This document shows, in pieces, positions 1-8,656 of a stretch of 64,000 nucleotides of DNA. The notes below the pieces were generated by a model. The model made no database searches and was not told the origin of the DNA. It saw only the letters and a list, made by a program, of their open reading frames with translations. The DNA comes from Bacillus marasmi. Lineage in GTDB: Bacteria > Bacillota > Bacilli > Bacillales > Cytobacillaceae. Position numbers and translations under genes: made by a program. The stretch lies in contig NZ_LR656168.1 in assembly GCF_902168435.1 (NCBI RefSeq), positions 62,001 through 126,000 of the forward strand, read 5' to 3'. Each line of letters begins with the position of its first letter. The stretch's first letter is position 1.

Positions 1-46
1 AAAAAGTGGAAAATTGACACACCATTCAAATCACCAAATGCTTCAT

Positions 47-82
47 AAAAAAGGCTGACACGAACTTGTCAGCCTTTTTTTT
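47..82. terminator. Rho-independent terminator of an upstream gene outside the window
   Basis: An 8-bp perfect stem (GGCTGACA at 53-60 pairing with TGTCAGCC at 67-74) is followed by eight T residues and preceded by an A run, so it could work in both directions. Nothing coding is seen in the first 177 bases, so it most likely ends a gene left of the window. Confidence 0.8.
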
Positions 83-177
83 CATCATTTACAATTTTCC
101 CATACTACACGCTAGATGCGAATAATTGATAGAAAAAAAGTAAAAACTAGAAAATATTTACACTGGGGGAATGTATC

Positions 178-528
178 ATGACTCAACATAAAAATCTTGA
201 AGATTTACCACCAAAAACCTGTACGATTGACCGACTTGTGACGAAATCTGAAGATATCCAAAAAGTCATCCAAGGCAAAAAAACAGCCACTCGCCGAAAC
301 GGACGTTATGCTGATGTAGGAGAGGTAATGGAGATAAATGGGGAAAAATTCGTCATTGTACGTGTTTACTCACAAACACTTGGAGATTTATCTGATGAAC
401 ACGCTCAACAAGAAGGATTTAATACAATTGAGGAATATAAAGAATCCATTTTATCGTACCACCCCGGGATGCCGTGGCTGCCAAAAATGCGTGTCTGGGT
501 CCATGAATACAAAGCTTTTAATGAATAA
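178..528 (+). CDS. ASCH domain protein
   Basis: This 116-residue soluble protein has the compact beta-rich ASCH pattern: a segment around residues 28-50 with KKTATRR followed by GEVMEINGEKFVIVRVY, then a short helix and a tryptophan-rich end. ASCH domains are PUA-like folds thought to bind RNA or nucleotides, but no specific substrate can be read here. The start is ATG 178, placed about 7 bases after a GGGGGA ribosome binding site. It stands alone between the terminator at 47-82 and a hairpin at 576-614. There is no signal peptide or membrane segment, so it is probably cytoplasmic. Confidence 0.75.
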   Translation: MTQHKNLEDLPPKTCTIDRLVTKSEDIQKVIQGKKTATRRNGRYADVGEVMEINGEKFVIVRVYSQTLGDLSDEHAQQEGFNTIEEYKESILSYHPGMPWLPKMRVWVHEYKAFNE

Positions 529-575
529 AACCTAAATGAAATATCTTTCAAAATAACTACTAATATAATAATTAA

Positions 576-614
576 GAGCCTGTTTCGTTATTTGATAAAC
601 TCTGAAACAGGTTC
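576..614. repeat. Inverted repeat downstream of the ASCH gene
   Basis: An 11-base arm (GAGCCTGTTTC) pairs, with one G-T pair, with GAAACAGGTTC at 604-614 across a 17-base loop. There is no T run after the stem, so it is a weak terminator candidate or an mRNA 3'-end stabiliser. Confidence 0.4.
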
Positions 615-802
615 AGACATTATTAACCTCATAAGCATAGTAACAACATAATTATTCTGAATTTTTAATTTATTACTCTGATCCTAGTACCTTTTCCCTA
701 CTTTTTTATGTATAATAAAATTATCAAATAGATCATTTTCAAACTCCTCCACATAATTCCTCACCACTTTCTGTCAAATCTTTTCAGAAAGGAGGTTACA
801 TT

Positions 803-1546
803 ATGCATTCAACCCGTCCGCTCGTACATGTATTTGGATTGACTTTCGACCTATCAATCATTCTTACTAGTACAGTCGCAGCACTTATCGTGCTCATTTT
901 CGTATACGCCTGCACAAGAAATATTACCAACAAAAAACCTGGAAAAATGCAAAATATCATAGAATGGATCATTAATTTTGTTCAGGATATTATGATGAAC
1001 TCCATTGGCAGTAAAGACAATTTCTTTATTTTAGCAGCCGGAGTTGGATTAATCCTTTATTTAATGATTGCCAACATTATGGGTATTCCATTTGCTGTTT
1101 TGATTGGTGAAGATCATACTTCTTGGTGGAAATCCCCTACAGCTGATGCGCACGTAACACTCACCTTAGCAATCATGATGATTGTTTACACCCACTTTAT
1201 CGATATTCGCTTAAATGGATTCAAACATTATATTAAAGGGTTCTTTAGGCCGTTTAAAGCACTCTTTATCATCAATATTTTGGAGCAATTTGCTACCACA
1301 CTGACACTAGGACTTCGGCTGTTCGGTAACATCTATGCTGGAGAAGTGATGCTTGCCATCCTTGCAGGAGCCGTTACTAACGGCTTTGACTCGGGCTGGT
1401 TAACCGGGATAGGCGCTGGGTTATTAACTGCGTTTCCAATGATTATTTGGCAAGCTTTCTGTTTATTTATCGGTGCAATCCAAGCATACATTTTTGTCAC
1501 ACTTTTCATGGTTTATATTGGTCAAAGATTAAACGAATCGGGTTAA
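803..1546 (+). CDS. Orphan F0 ATP synthase subunit a homologue
   Basis: This 247-residue polytopic membrane protein is recognisable as F0 subunit a. It carries the conserved helix LGLRLFGNIYAGE (about residues 171-183) with the essential arginine of the ion path, and a final helix ending in IQAYIFVTLFMVYIG. The start is ATG 803 behind a near-perfect GAAAGGAGG site. The length matches housekeeping subunit a. The context does not: the next genes are a short b-like protein and an AtpZ-like fusion, with no c, delta, alpha, gamma, beta or epsilon genes nearby. I infer a paralogue outside the main atp operon. It could act as an alternative stator for the housekeeping c ring or in a separate ion-moving complex. 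The family call is firm; the role is unknown. Confidence 0.85.
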   Translation: MHSTRPLVHVFGLTFDLSIILTSTVAALIVLIFVYACTRNITNKKPGKMQNIIEWIINFVQDIMMNSIGSKDNFFILAAGVGLILYLMIANIMGIPFAVLIGEDHTSWWKSPTADAHVTLTLAIMMIVYTHFIDIRLNGFKHYIKGFFRPFKALFIINILEQFATTLTLGLRLFGNIYAGEVMLAILAGAVTNGFDSGWLTGIGAGLLTAFPMIIWQAFCLFIGAIQAYIFVTLFMVYIGQRLNESG

Positions 1547-1559
1547 GGGGGTGTTATTA

Positions 1560-1946
1560 ATGGGGGATTTTGAAATCTTTGGAATGCCCGTCTCGTTGGG
1601 TACAATGATTTATCAAGCTATATTATTTACGGTGCTCATTTTTATTTTAAAAAACAAACTACTCAATAAAGTGGTCGAAGCGATGGAAAAGCGACGTGAC
1701 ACCATCGAAAATGAACTGAACCTTGCCGAAACATATAAATTGGAAGCAGAAGCGAATATGATGAGACAACGTGAGTTAACGGAACAGGCAACCCATGAAG
1801 CTCGAAAAACTATTGCCGCAGGTCGTGCCGAAGCAACTAGTATTGTAAAAGAAGCAAGGAAAGAGGCTTTAATGATTCGCACACAAGCATTCAATGATGG
1901 TCACCCTAAGAAGAAGAAGACGGTGCAAGGGGTGCGTGGTGCCTAA
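1560..1946 (+). CDS. Short F0 subunit b-like protein
   Basis: This 128-residue protein has one N-terminal membrane helix (about residues 12-32) and then a charged coiled coil (about 40-112) typical of F0 subunit b, including the EAMEKRRDTIENELNLAE stretch. Housekeeping b subunits are about 160-170 residues. This one ends early with a basic tail (HPKKKKTVQGVRGA) and so lacks most of the C-terminal part that contacts F1 delta. The start is ATG 1560, 6-8 bases after AAGGGGGTG; an upstream in-frame GTG lies inside that ribosome binding site. Its stop overlaps the next ATG by one base (TAATG), implying translational coupling. The short end may be real specialisation, since no F1 genes accompany it, or a decayed copy. 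Confidence 0.75.
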   Translation: MGDFEIFGMPVSLGTMIYQAILFTVLIFILKNKLLNKVVEAMEKRRDTIENELNLAETYKLEAEANMMRQRELTEQATHEARKTIAAGRAEATSIVKEARKEALMIRTQAFNDGHPKKKKTVQGVRGA

Positions 1947-2908
1947 TGAAATATGTATTCATTAAGGAACTCGGTAAAGTCGTTGAGAAGATTGATCTTG
2001 AGGAAGAAGCAAAATGGATTCATATCAAATATGCGAGGGGATCATTCCATAAAACTGCTTATATCCTTAGAAATGACCAAAAAGTTGCCCAAGACACGCT
2101 TGAAAAATTCCTTCGAGACTGTAATGCATCTGAGGAAATTATTGCAGACCTAAAAAATCCATTAAAAAAAGATGTGAAAAGTGCGGAAAAAAACTTCCAA
2201 GAATTTATTAATTTTCTGATTAAAACTTCCTCGGTCCATATCATGGGAGCATTCGCATTAGGTCTGTCTATTTTTGCTGGATACCTGCTTGGAGCAAGGT
2301 TGGACGAGCGGTTAAATAATTATCCATCCTTTACCGTTATCGGTTTAATGTTCGGGCTAGTGGTAGGCTGCCTCATTGGCTATGTAATGATGTATAAATA
2401 CTTAGGAATTCTTTCGAAAAAGCAAATTAAAAGTTTAGACAAGCGAAAAATCAGTCCAGAAAATGTTGAATGGCTAGTGATTGAAGCCACTTTATATGAT
2501 GTACAACGAGCGGTAAGAAATTATGCTGCAGATCTACCAAAAGGCATAAGTCGAACCATCCTAGTAAAAGAGGATTATAGTTTGGATTTTCAAAAACTTG
2601 CTCCATATTTAAAAGGAATTCCGAGTAAATCCTTTTATATGTCAAAAGAAACCTATGATATTTTTGAAGAAAAAGATAAACATATACCACCTATTATGGA
2701 TACCGTTCAAAGAGCGGTGAATATGTTTTATAGAGCTAATGAGAAGTATCCCTTAATGCCTTATGATCCTATGCACCGAGTAAACTATTATCAACTCTTA
2801 CAGGAGCACTACCTTCTGGAGAAACCAGAAATAGAGCTATATTTAACAGAATATAACGGCATTATTACCCATATTAAGCCTCAGAAAAAACGTGCTGGTG
2901 GATATTAA
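1946..2908 (+). CDS. AtpZ/AtpI-like membrane protein fused to an uncharacterised C-terminal domain
   Basis: This 320-residue protein has three parts. Residues 1-92 are a charged soluble region. Residues about 95-155 form two membrane helices with the pattern GYLLGARLDERL, then FTVIGLMFGLVVG, which resembles AtpZ (the small companion of F0 gene clusters). Residues about 165-320 form a soluble domain containing PYDPMHRVNYYQLLQEHYL, which I recall as similar to the Bacillus DUF3939 family, though I cannot confirm that. AtpZ/AtpI proteins are linked to c-ring assembly and Mg/Ca handling. The gene starts at the last base of the b-like stop codon, so the three genes form one unit. The fusion is unusual because AtpZ is normally a stand-alone protein of under 100 residues. 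Confidence 0.6.
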   Translation: MKYVFIKELGKVVEKIDLEEEAKWIHIKYARGSFHKTAYILRNDQKVAQDTLEKFLRDCNASEEIIADLKNPLKKDVKSAEKNFQEFINFLIKTSSVHIMGAFALGLSIFAGYLLGARLDERLNNYPSFTVIGLMFGLVVGCLIGYVMMYKYLGILSKKQIKSLDKRKISPENVEWLVIEATLYDVQRAVRNYAADLPKGISRTILVKEDYSLDFQKLAPYLKGIPSKSFYMSKETYDIFEEKDKHIPPIMDTVQRAVNMFYRANEKYPLMPYDPMHRVNYYQLLQEHYLLEKPEIELYLTEYNGIITHIKPQKKRAGGY

Positions 2909-3159
2909 TGTGTTTAATAAAAGTTGGCAGTTGCTGGTTCGTCAGTGGCTGCTTTTTATTTTTAGCCATAATGTTCCACCTCTTTTCGAGATGAAAAATA
3001 TCGACATTTTTCAACATAAATCGAATGTTTATATAGGAATTTTTGTCAGGATAATACGAATTTTCTTTATTTTTAAAAAACATTATCAAAACCCGTTTCA
3101 AATATGCTAAAATACTCTGTGGAAATATATATTAATTGAGATAAGGATAGGAGAAGAAT
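2909..3159 (+). other. Intergenic region before the RsbT-like gene
   Basis: These 251 AT-rich bases separate the F0-like cassette from the RsbT-like gene. A possible -10 element (TAAAAT near 3109-3114) lies about 45 bases before the TTG start at 3160. I see no convincing terminator, so read-through from the cassette is possible. Confidence 0.35.
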
Positions 3160-3567
3160 TTGTACAGGATTGTAATTGAACGAGAAGATGATGTTTACAT
3201 GGCGAGTACAATCGGTAAACGCGTTGCTGAAGATTTCGGCTTAAACAAAAGCGAACAAACCAAATTGGTTGTTTCCATCATGGAATTAACCCGCAACATT
3301 GTCTTTTATGCTGGCAAAGGTGAGCTTTTTATCAAGCCAATTCCTTCTTATGGAATTGAAATAGTTGCTGTAGATCAAGGTCCTGGCATTCCAAATCTTG
3401 AGCATATTTTAAATAATAAAGTGCGCTCCAAAACAGGCTTAGGGTTGGGCCTATCTGGAGTCAAACGTTTAATGAATGAATTTGAAATCACTAGTACCGT
3501 TAACCTCGGCACAAAAGTCAGAGCAGTTAAATGGTTTAAGGAAGGGCAGGTTAGTCAAATTGATTAA
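3160..3567 (+). CDS. RsbT-like serine/threonine kinase (GHKL ATPase)
   Basis: This 135-residue protein is a single HATPase domain of the anti-sigma-factor kinase type. It shows an N box (ELTRNIVFYAG), a G1 box (DQGPGIP) and a G2 box (GLGLGLSGVKRL). Length and motifs match RsbT, the kinase that phosphorylates RsbR and RsbS in the stressosome and then activates RsbU. The start is TTG 3160, six bases after AGGAG. The downstream kinase-STAS gene overlaps its end, so the two are probably translated together. No rsbS, rsbU or sigma factor gene is in the window. I infer that it acts with the fused RsbR-like module next door rather than with the main sigB operon. Confidence 0.8.
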   Translation: MYRIVIEREDDVYMASTIGKRVAEDFGLNKSEQTKLVVSIMELTRNIVFYAGKGELFIKPIPSYGIEIVAVDQGPGIPNLEHILNNKVRSKTGLGLGLSGVKRLMNEFEITSTVNLGTKVRAVKWFKEGQVSQID

Positions 3568-5434
3568 ATCACCCACCGCTCACGAAATCTCTTACGGATT
3601 AGTCGAGCTCAATCCCGATGGCACAATACAAAGAGCTAACGATGAAGCAAAACGGGTGTTAATTTCTGAGAATGGGGATTCTAATTACCTATTTCACAGA
3701 ATTAAGAACAACGAAATAAAAACAAAGCTCCATGAATGCTTTATGGGAAGAGCAAATGAGTTTATTGTTACAATCGATAATCAACCAATCTTCTTTTTGT
3801 TTCATCGCTCAACCAATGAACAGGCACAGGATAAAATCCATGTTTATATGTTCAACATCTATAATTTACTTACTCTCCACGATCATAATAACTGGAACAA
3901 TCATTTATTATCCTCTATTGGAGAAATGGCAGCAGGTATTGCCCATGAGGTTCGCAATCCCTTAACAGCTGTTAAAGGTTTTCTTCAATTAATGGAACAG
4001 ACCTATAAGGAAGAGTATTCACATATTGCGCAAAGTGAATTAGATCGGGCAATCCATATCCTTAACGATTTAATGAGTGTCTCAAAACCGGAATTTGTTC
4101 AGGAAGAAAAAACAGCCTTCAATGTTTGCTCAAAAATTGAATCTATTTTGTTATTATTTCAAAACCAGCTTTATGACATTAATGTTATTAAAAGCTTTCA
4201 AGATGAGACAGCTACAATCGTTGGCCGAAGAGATCAAATTAAGAAGGCTTTGTTTAATCTAATTAAAAATGCAATCGAGGCCATGTCAGAAGGCGGCACA
4301 TTGATGATTGAACAATATGAGGACGGTCATGAAGTTCATATCAATATTTCTGATTCAGGCGTCGGAATTCCTAAGGACAAGCTAAGATTGCTAGGAACAC
4401 CTTTCTTTACTTTAAAGCAAGACGGTAAAGGAATGGGACTTGCCCAGGTTTTTAATGCGATCCAAAGCAATCACGGAAAGATACGCGTTACTAGTGAGGA
4501 AGGGATTGGAACAACTTTTTATCTTTCTTTTCCAAAAACAAGCCAATATTCCACTCAATATATAGGAGGTAATTCAATGTTACAAGTGGTTGATTCAAAA
4601 ACTGATTTAACTGATTTCTTATTTAAAAACTTAGATTTCTACACTAGAGAATGGGTTCAATACTTAGAAAAAAATAAAAGCTATATCACCTCTTTATTAA
4701 AAGAAAATGGTGAGATGGAACAGTATGACCGAGCAGGTAACCCAATCATGAAGCTTGTTGCTCAAAACATCCTTGAATTGAAAACGGAATTAATTATGGA
4801 TGTGGCGAAAGAGAGAGGCGTCAAAAGTGCAAAAACAGAATTCCCGATGCACTTAGCTTGGGAGCTATTCCAATCATCACGTGGAATTATTTGGAATGCT
4901 ATTAAATCATTCTATCAAGAATCTCAAAACACTCTTTCAACTGAGGAATTCTTCACGTTAGAAAGAAATGTTAACGACATCATTGATTTATATATCGATT
5001 CATATACTGCTTACTACGTTAACTATAAAGAAGATTTATTAAAGAGCCACCGTGAAACCGTTGATGAATTATCTGTGCCGATCATTCCAATTGCGGAAAG
5101 AGTTTGCATTCTACCAATAGTGGGTAATGTGGATACGTATCGTGCGAAGAAAATCCGTGAAAAAACGCTTGTTCGTGTGAAAGAACTTAAGGCAAATCAA
5201 TTAATTATCGACATTTCAGGAGTTCCATTTGTAGATACTGCTGTTGTTAACCACTTGTTTAAGATTGTAAAAGGTCTTAAATTACTCGGTTGCTCTACTA
5301 TCCTTACCGGAATTAGCGCAGAAATCGCTGATACGATGATTGAACTTGGAATTGAAATTGATAATGAGTTAAAAACAAAATCAGACCTTCAACAAGCGCT
5401 ACAGGAAATGCAACAGTTTAAAATTGGTAAATAG
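3560..5434 (+). CDS. Histidine kinase fused in frame to an RsbR-like STAS protein
   Basis: From TTG 3560 this is 624 residues (an in-frame ATG at 3476 would give 652 but overlaps the RsbT-like gene by 92 bases). Residues about 8-100 are PAS-like. A sporulation-kinase-type HisKA follows, with phospho-acceptor His about 129 in AGIAHEVRNPLT, then an ATPase domain with N box (LFNLIKNAIEAM), SDSGVGIP and GKGMGLAQV. From about residue 340 the protein becomes an RsbR: an N-terminal globin-like helical region, then a STAS domain with both regulatory threonine contexts (ISGVPFVDT and ISAEIADT). A consensus ribosome binding site and ATG (4577) sit exactly at the junction, so a separate 285-residue RsbR-like protein can also be made. 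The fusion probably links a phosphorelay to a stressosome. No response regulator is adjacent on this strand. Confidence 0.75.
   Translation: MIKSPTAHEISYGLVELNPDGTIQRANDEAKRVLISENGDSNYLFHRIKNNEIKTKLHECFMGRANEFIVTIDNQPIFFLFHRSTNEQAQDKIHVYMFNIYNLLTLHDHNNWNNHLLSSIGEMAAGIAHEVRNPLTAVKGFLQLMEQTYKEEYSHIAQSELDRAIHILNDLMSVSKPEFVQEEKTAFNVCSKIESILLLFQNQLYDINVIKSFQDETATIVGRRDQIKKALFNLIKNAIEAMSEGGTLMIEQYEDGHEVHINISDSGVGIPKDKLRLLGTPFFTLKQDGKGMGLAQVFNAIQSNHGKIRVTSEEGIGTTFYLSFPKTSQYSTQYIGGNSMLQVVDSKTDLTDFLFKNLDFYTREWVQYLEKNKSYITSLLKENGEMEQYDRAGNPIMKLVAQNILELKTELIMDVAKERGVKSAKTEFPMHLAWELFQSSRGIIWNAIKSFYQESQNTLSTEEFFTLERNVNDIIDLYIDSYTAYYVNYKEDLLKSHRETVDELSVPIIPIAERVCILPIVGNVDTYRAKKIREKTLVRVKELKANQLIIDISGVPFVDTAVVNHLFKIVKGLKLLGCSTILTGISAEIADTMIELGIEIDNELKTKSDLQQALQEMQQFKIGK
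4564..4579 (+). promoter_or_regulatory. Internal ribosome binding site and start codon for a free RsbR-like protein
   Basis: AGGAGGT (4564-4570) lies six bases before ATG 4577, in the same frame as the upstream kinase. The following 285 codons match a complete RsbR in length and domain order. The site is as strong as any true gene start in the window, so the reading frame most likely yields both a long fusion and a short STAS protein. Confidence 0.75.
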
Positions 5435-5446
5435 ATTTTATAAAAT

Positions 5447-5490
5447 GAAAAAGGCAAAGTCGTTTAAAAAATTACGACTTTGCCTTTTTC
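5447..5490. terminator. Bidirectional terminator between convergent genes
   Basis: A stem of AAAAAGGCAAAGTCGT against its complement at 5474-5489, with A and T runs at its two ends, serves both the kinase-RsbR gene (+) and the histidine kinase at 5494-6900 (-). Confidence 0.9.
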
Positions 5491-5493
5491 CAT

Positions 5494-6900
5494 CTATTCT
5501 ACCTTTTTAAGCTCAAACCAAAATGTCGTGCCCTTGCATTTTTGACTATTAACACCAAAGCGCTCCTTATGAGCCTCCATTACACCTTTAACAATCGCCA
5601 GTCCAATACCAGTTCCTGTTGTTTTCTTCTCACTTGTTTTATCTGCTTTATAATAGCGTTCCCAAATATGTGGTAGCTCTTCAGCTGAGATTCCACTACC
5701 CGTGTCAGCTATTTCAACCCTCACCGAGTCATTTTTATCTATCATTTTAACCGTAATTGTTCCGCCTCTCGGTGTATGAGTACAAGCATTGTTAATCAAA
5801 TTATGCAAAACCTGACTTATCCTGACTTCATCAGCTTCGATCAATACATCAAATAAATCTTGCTTAATAATGTTAATATCATTTTTTTCACTTAGAAGAC
5901 TGTAGCTTTTTACCGTTGTTTGAATTAATTCCGACATATTAAACTTACTTATGGATAACAACACATTCCCTGATTGCAGCTGTGAAAGATTGAGAATATC
6001 ATCAACAATTTTACTTAAACGCTCAGTTTCTTCAATGATAATTCCTAGCTGCTTTTCTCTTTTTTGCGGGTCTTTTCCTGTCACATCTCTTAATGTTTCT
6101 GCATAGCCCCTAATTAAGCTTAAAGGTGTTCGCAAATCGTGGGAAACATTTGCGATTAAATCCTTTCTCAGTTGATCAATTTTAGATAGCTGTTCACCCA
6201 TATTATTAATTGTTTCAGCTAGCTGGCCTATTTCATCCTTTCTTTTAGTTGAAATTCGAGCCGAGAAATTACCCGAAGCCATCTGCTCAGAAACTCGTTT
6301 CATATCTAAAATCGGATTACTAAAGCTGCGGGATAAAAATAAAGTTATTAATAAAGCAGCAAATAACAACGTAATTGTAATATAGATAAGTTGACCTTTC
6401 AAAATTGAAGCAGTATCCTCCATAGGAGCTAATGGTGTAATAATCAGCATAGCATGAGTAATCTCACCAGAAATTTCTATTGGTATTCCAATCAAGGAAA
6501 ATTCACTACCAAACTGAGGATGAGTAACTGGTAACTCAACTTCTTCACCAGATAAAATTTCGTCAACAATTCCTTCCAGTTCCCCACTGTCAATAATCGG
6601 CATTTTGCCTGCCGACACAGACGATCCTGTCACATATAAACTTTCACCGTTTTTATCAATGACCTCAGCATATATATTATTATTAAATGCAAAGGTAGCT
6701 AGCTTTTCTTCAAAGTCTTCATTATATCCTTTTTCCAATACGTAATTTATCTTCACTGCCTCTGACTTAATGTAGGAAATCCACATCCTGTTATAGTATG
6801 TTTCCAAAAATACAATTTGAAAAAGCCACAACAGGAATAGGACAAAACAAACTAATACTACCATTCCAGCCCAAAGCTTAAAGCGAATACTCTTCATCAT
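5494..6900 (-). CDS. Sensor histidine kinase with HAMP domain
   Basis: This 468-residue membrane kinase has two membrane helices (about residues 10-32 and 168-190) around an extracytoplasmic domain, then HAMP (ending near KRKDEIGQLAETINNMG), HisKA with NVSHDLRTPLSLIRGYAE, and an ATPase domain with NNACTHTP, ADTGSGI and GTGIGLAIVKG. It belongs to the PhoR/ResE-like group. The start is the first ATG of ATGATG behind GAGAGGAG. It follows its response regulator by 41 bases and surely partners it. Nothing in the sensor region identifies the signal. Confidence 0.9.
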   Translation of the reverse strand: MMKSIRFKLWAGMVVLVCFVLFLLWLFQIVFLETYYNRMWISYIKSEAVKINYVLEKGYNEDFEEKLATFAFNNNIYAEVIDKNGESLYVTGSSVSAGKMPIIDSGELEGIVDEILSGEEVELPVTHPQFGSEFSLIGIPIEISGEITHAMLIITPLAPMEDTASILKGQLIYITITLLFAALLITLFLSRSFSNPILDMKRVSEQMASGNFSARISTKRKDEIGQLAETINNMGEQLSKIDQLRKDLIANVSHDLRTPLSLIRGYAETLRDVTGKDPQKREKQLGIIIEETERLSKIVDDILNLSQLQSGNVLLSISKFNMSELIQTTVKSYSLLSEKNDINIIKQDLFDVLIEADEVRISQVLHNLINNACTHTPRGGTITVKMIDKNDSVRVEIADTGSGISAEELPHIWERYYKADKTSEKKTTGTGIGLAIVKGVMEAHKERFGVNSQKCKGTTFWFELKKVE

Positions 6901-6941
6901 CTGCTCCTCTCTTCGAAAGGCTTCGAAGCAACAGCATAGTG

Positions 6942-7634
6942 CTACTTTGCAGTTGTTTCAAATTTGTAGCCTGTTCCCCAAACGGTTACGATTAATCTCC
7001 GATAATCCTTTAAACTTTCACGCAATGTTTTAATATGGGTATCTACTGTTCTATCTTCACTTTTATAATCATAGCCCCAAACCGCATTCAATAGCTGTTC
7101 TCTTGTGAACACACGCTTTGGATTTTGGGCAAATAAACAAAGTAATTCATATTCCTTTGGAGTTAAATTAACAGGTTCACCATCGACGTACACATTTCTC
7201 GATGCACATTCAATTACCAAGCCCTCTATTGTAATTGTTTCCGGTATTGACGGACTCTCATCTACTGTTGAACTTCTACGAATGATAGCCTTAATTCTTG
7301 CTAATAATTCTCTAGGGCTAAACGGCTTAACAAGATAGTCATCCACACCCAATTCAAATCCAAACAGCTTATCATACTCCTCGCCTCGTGCTGTTAACAT
7401 AATGATTGGAACCTGTGAGGTTTTTCGAATTTCCTTACACACACCCCAGCCATCAATTTTTGGCATCATGACATCAAGAATAATCAAGGAATACTGGTTT
7501 CTCATAAATTTATTTAACGCCTCTGCACCGTTTGCAGCTTCATCAACTTCATAATCCTCAACACTTATATACTCGCTAATCATCTCGCGCATCCGCTCTT
7601 CATCATCGACAATCAGGATTCTTTCCTTTGCCAT
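6942..7634 (-). CDS. OmpR/PhoB-family response regulator
   Basis: This 230-residue regulator has a receiver domain with acidic pocket DD10-11, phospho-acceptor Asp54 in ILDVMMP, a switch threonine in MLTA and Lys in VKPF. A winged-helix DNA-binding domain follows (TPKEYELLCLF and the RTVDTHIKTLR recognition helix). It is the first gene of a two-gene operon with the histidine kinase at 5494-6900. No target is evident; the adjacent DUF2202 gene is divergent and could be controlled from the shared 240-base intergenic region, but I see no clear repeat motif there. Confidence 0.92.
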   Translation of the reverse strand: MAKERILIVDDEERMREMISEYISVEDYEVDEAANGAEALNKFMRNQYSLIILDVMMPKIDGWGVCKEIRKTSQVPIIMLTARGEEYDKLFGFELGVDDYLVKPFSPRELLARIKAIIRRSSTVDESPSIPETITIEGLVIECASRNVYVDGEPVNLTPKEYELLCLFAQNPKRVFTREQLLNAVWGYDYKSEDRTVDTHIKTLRESLKDYRRLIVTVWGTGYKFETTAK

Positions 7635-7874
7635 TTAAATCACCTGCTTTCAAAGTTAATCAACTATCTAACTTAATCAAATTTACATATCGCTTCCTAA
7701 TTTATATTTTAAACCTAAAATGTTAAAAAAGTTTGAAATTTGTCGGATTTTATCCCTACACCACTTACTTTATTGACGATTCCCTAACTTCATCTATACT
7801 TCACTAAGTTTTCATTCTTATCTCACAAATATTAGTTATTATGAATCTGAAAAAAAAACAAAGGAGTGTGTCAA

Positions 7875-8432
7875 ATGAAAAAAATCTTCACTGCAATACT
7901 CTCATTTACTTTACTATTAATTTTTTCTGCTGGTTCTATTACTAAGGCAGAAGAAAACAGCGATTATGGTTCATCAGGAGCACTTGCCAAAACTGATTAT
8001 ACGCTGTTAGAAATGCTTACCTATGCTATCCAGGACGAATATACAGCAAGAGCTGAGTATGTAGCTATCATGGACGTCTACGGTGTCCAAAAACCTTTTT
8101 CCAACATAAAAATGTCAGAAGAAAATCATATCGCTATGTTAGTACCATTGTTTGATAAATATGGATTTGAGCTCCCAGCCGATACCGCAGCGGACCATAT
8201 TGTCGTACCAGGTTCATTGTTAGAGGCCTATAAAATAGGTGTCCAAGCAGAAATCTATAACATTGCCATGTATGATGCTTTTCTAAAACAGGACCTTCCT
8301 TATGATGTCAGAAGCGTATTTATTAAACTTAGAGATGCATCATACAACCACCTAAATGCTTTTGAAAACAAAGTAGCTCAGGCTGAAGGTGGCTCAACAG
8401 GTGGCGGCATGGGACGCTGCCGAGGAAATTAA
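7875..8432 (+). CDS. Secreted DUF2202 ferritin-like protein
   Basis: This 185-residue protein has a cleavable signal peptide (about residues 1-24, ending SAGSITKA) and a four-helix DUF2202 domain related to ferritin-like proteins. Candidate metal ligands are spaced as in such folds: YAIQDEYTARAEY, SEENHIAML, QAEIYNIAMYD and YNHLNAFENK. The start is ATG 7875, eight bases after AAGGAG; a GTG nine bases earlier overlaps that site and is unlikely. The tail is Gly-rich (GGSTGGGMGRCRGN). Its role, perhaps metal binding or oxidation at the cell surface, is inferred only from the fold. Confidence 0.75.
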   Translation: MKKIFTAILSFTLLLIFSAGSITKAEENSDYGSSGALAKTDYTLLEMLTYAIQDEYTARAEYVAIMDVYGVQKPFSNIKMSEENHIAMLVPLFDKYGFELPADTAADHIVVPGSLLEAYKIGVQAEIYNIAMYDAFLKQDLPYDVRSVFIKLRDASYNHLNAFENKVAQAEGGSTGGGMGRCRGN

Positions 8433-8656
8433 CTATTAATACGGTGTTTTTACAATCTAATAATGCTTATAGGGTAAAACCCTCATATTCCATTTAATTG
8501 TAAAAATTAAATTGAAATTTGTCGAAAATAGAGATAAATTTAAGTTGTCGGAAATACTTAATGAGTATTTTTTAATATATTGCATTTTTTCCAAACCCCT
8601 CTATTGGCGTTATTTGTAACAGTTTACTGTTATTCCCCTAGTCAATTGAGGAACCC
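8433..8656. other. Intergenic region after the DUF2202 gene
   Basis: AT-rich sequence without a convincing ORF. A small AGGGT/ACCCT hairpin near 8472-8485 lacks a T run. I see no other feature before the terminator at 8657. Confidence 0.3.
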
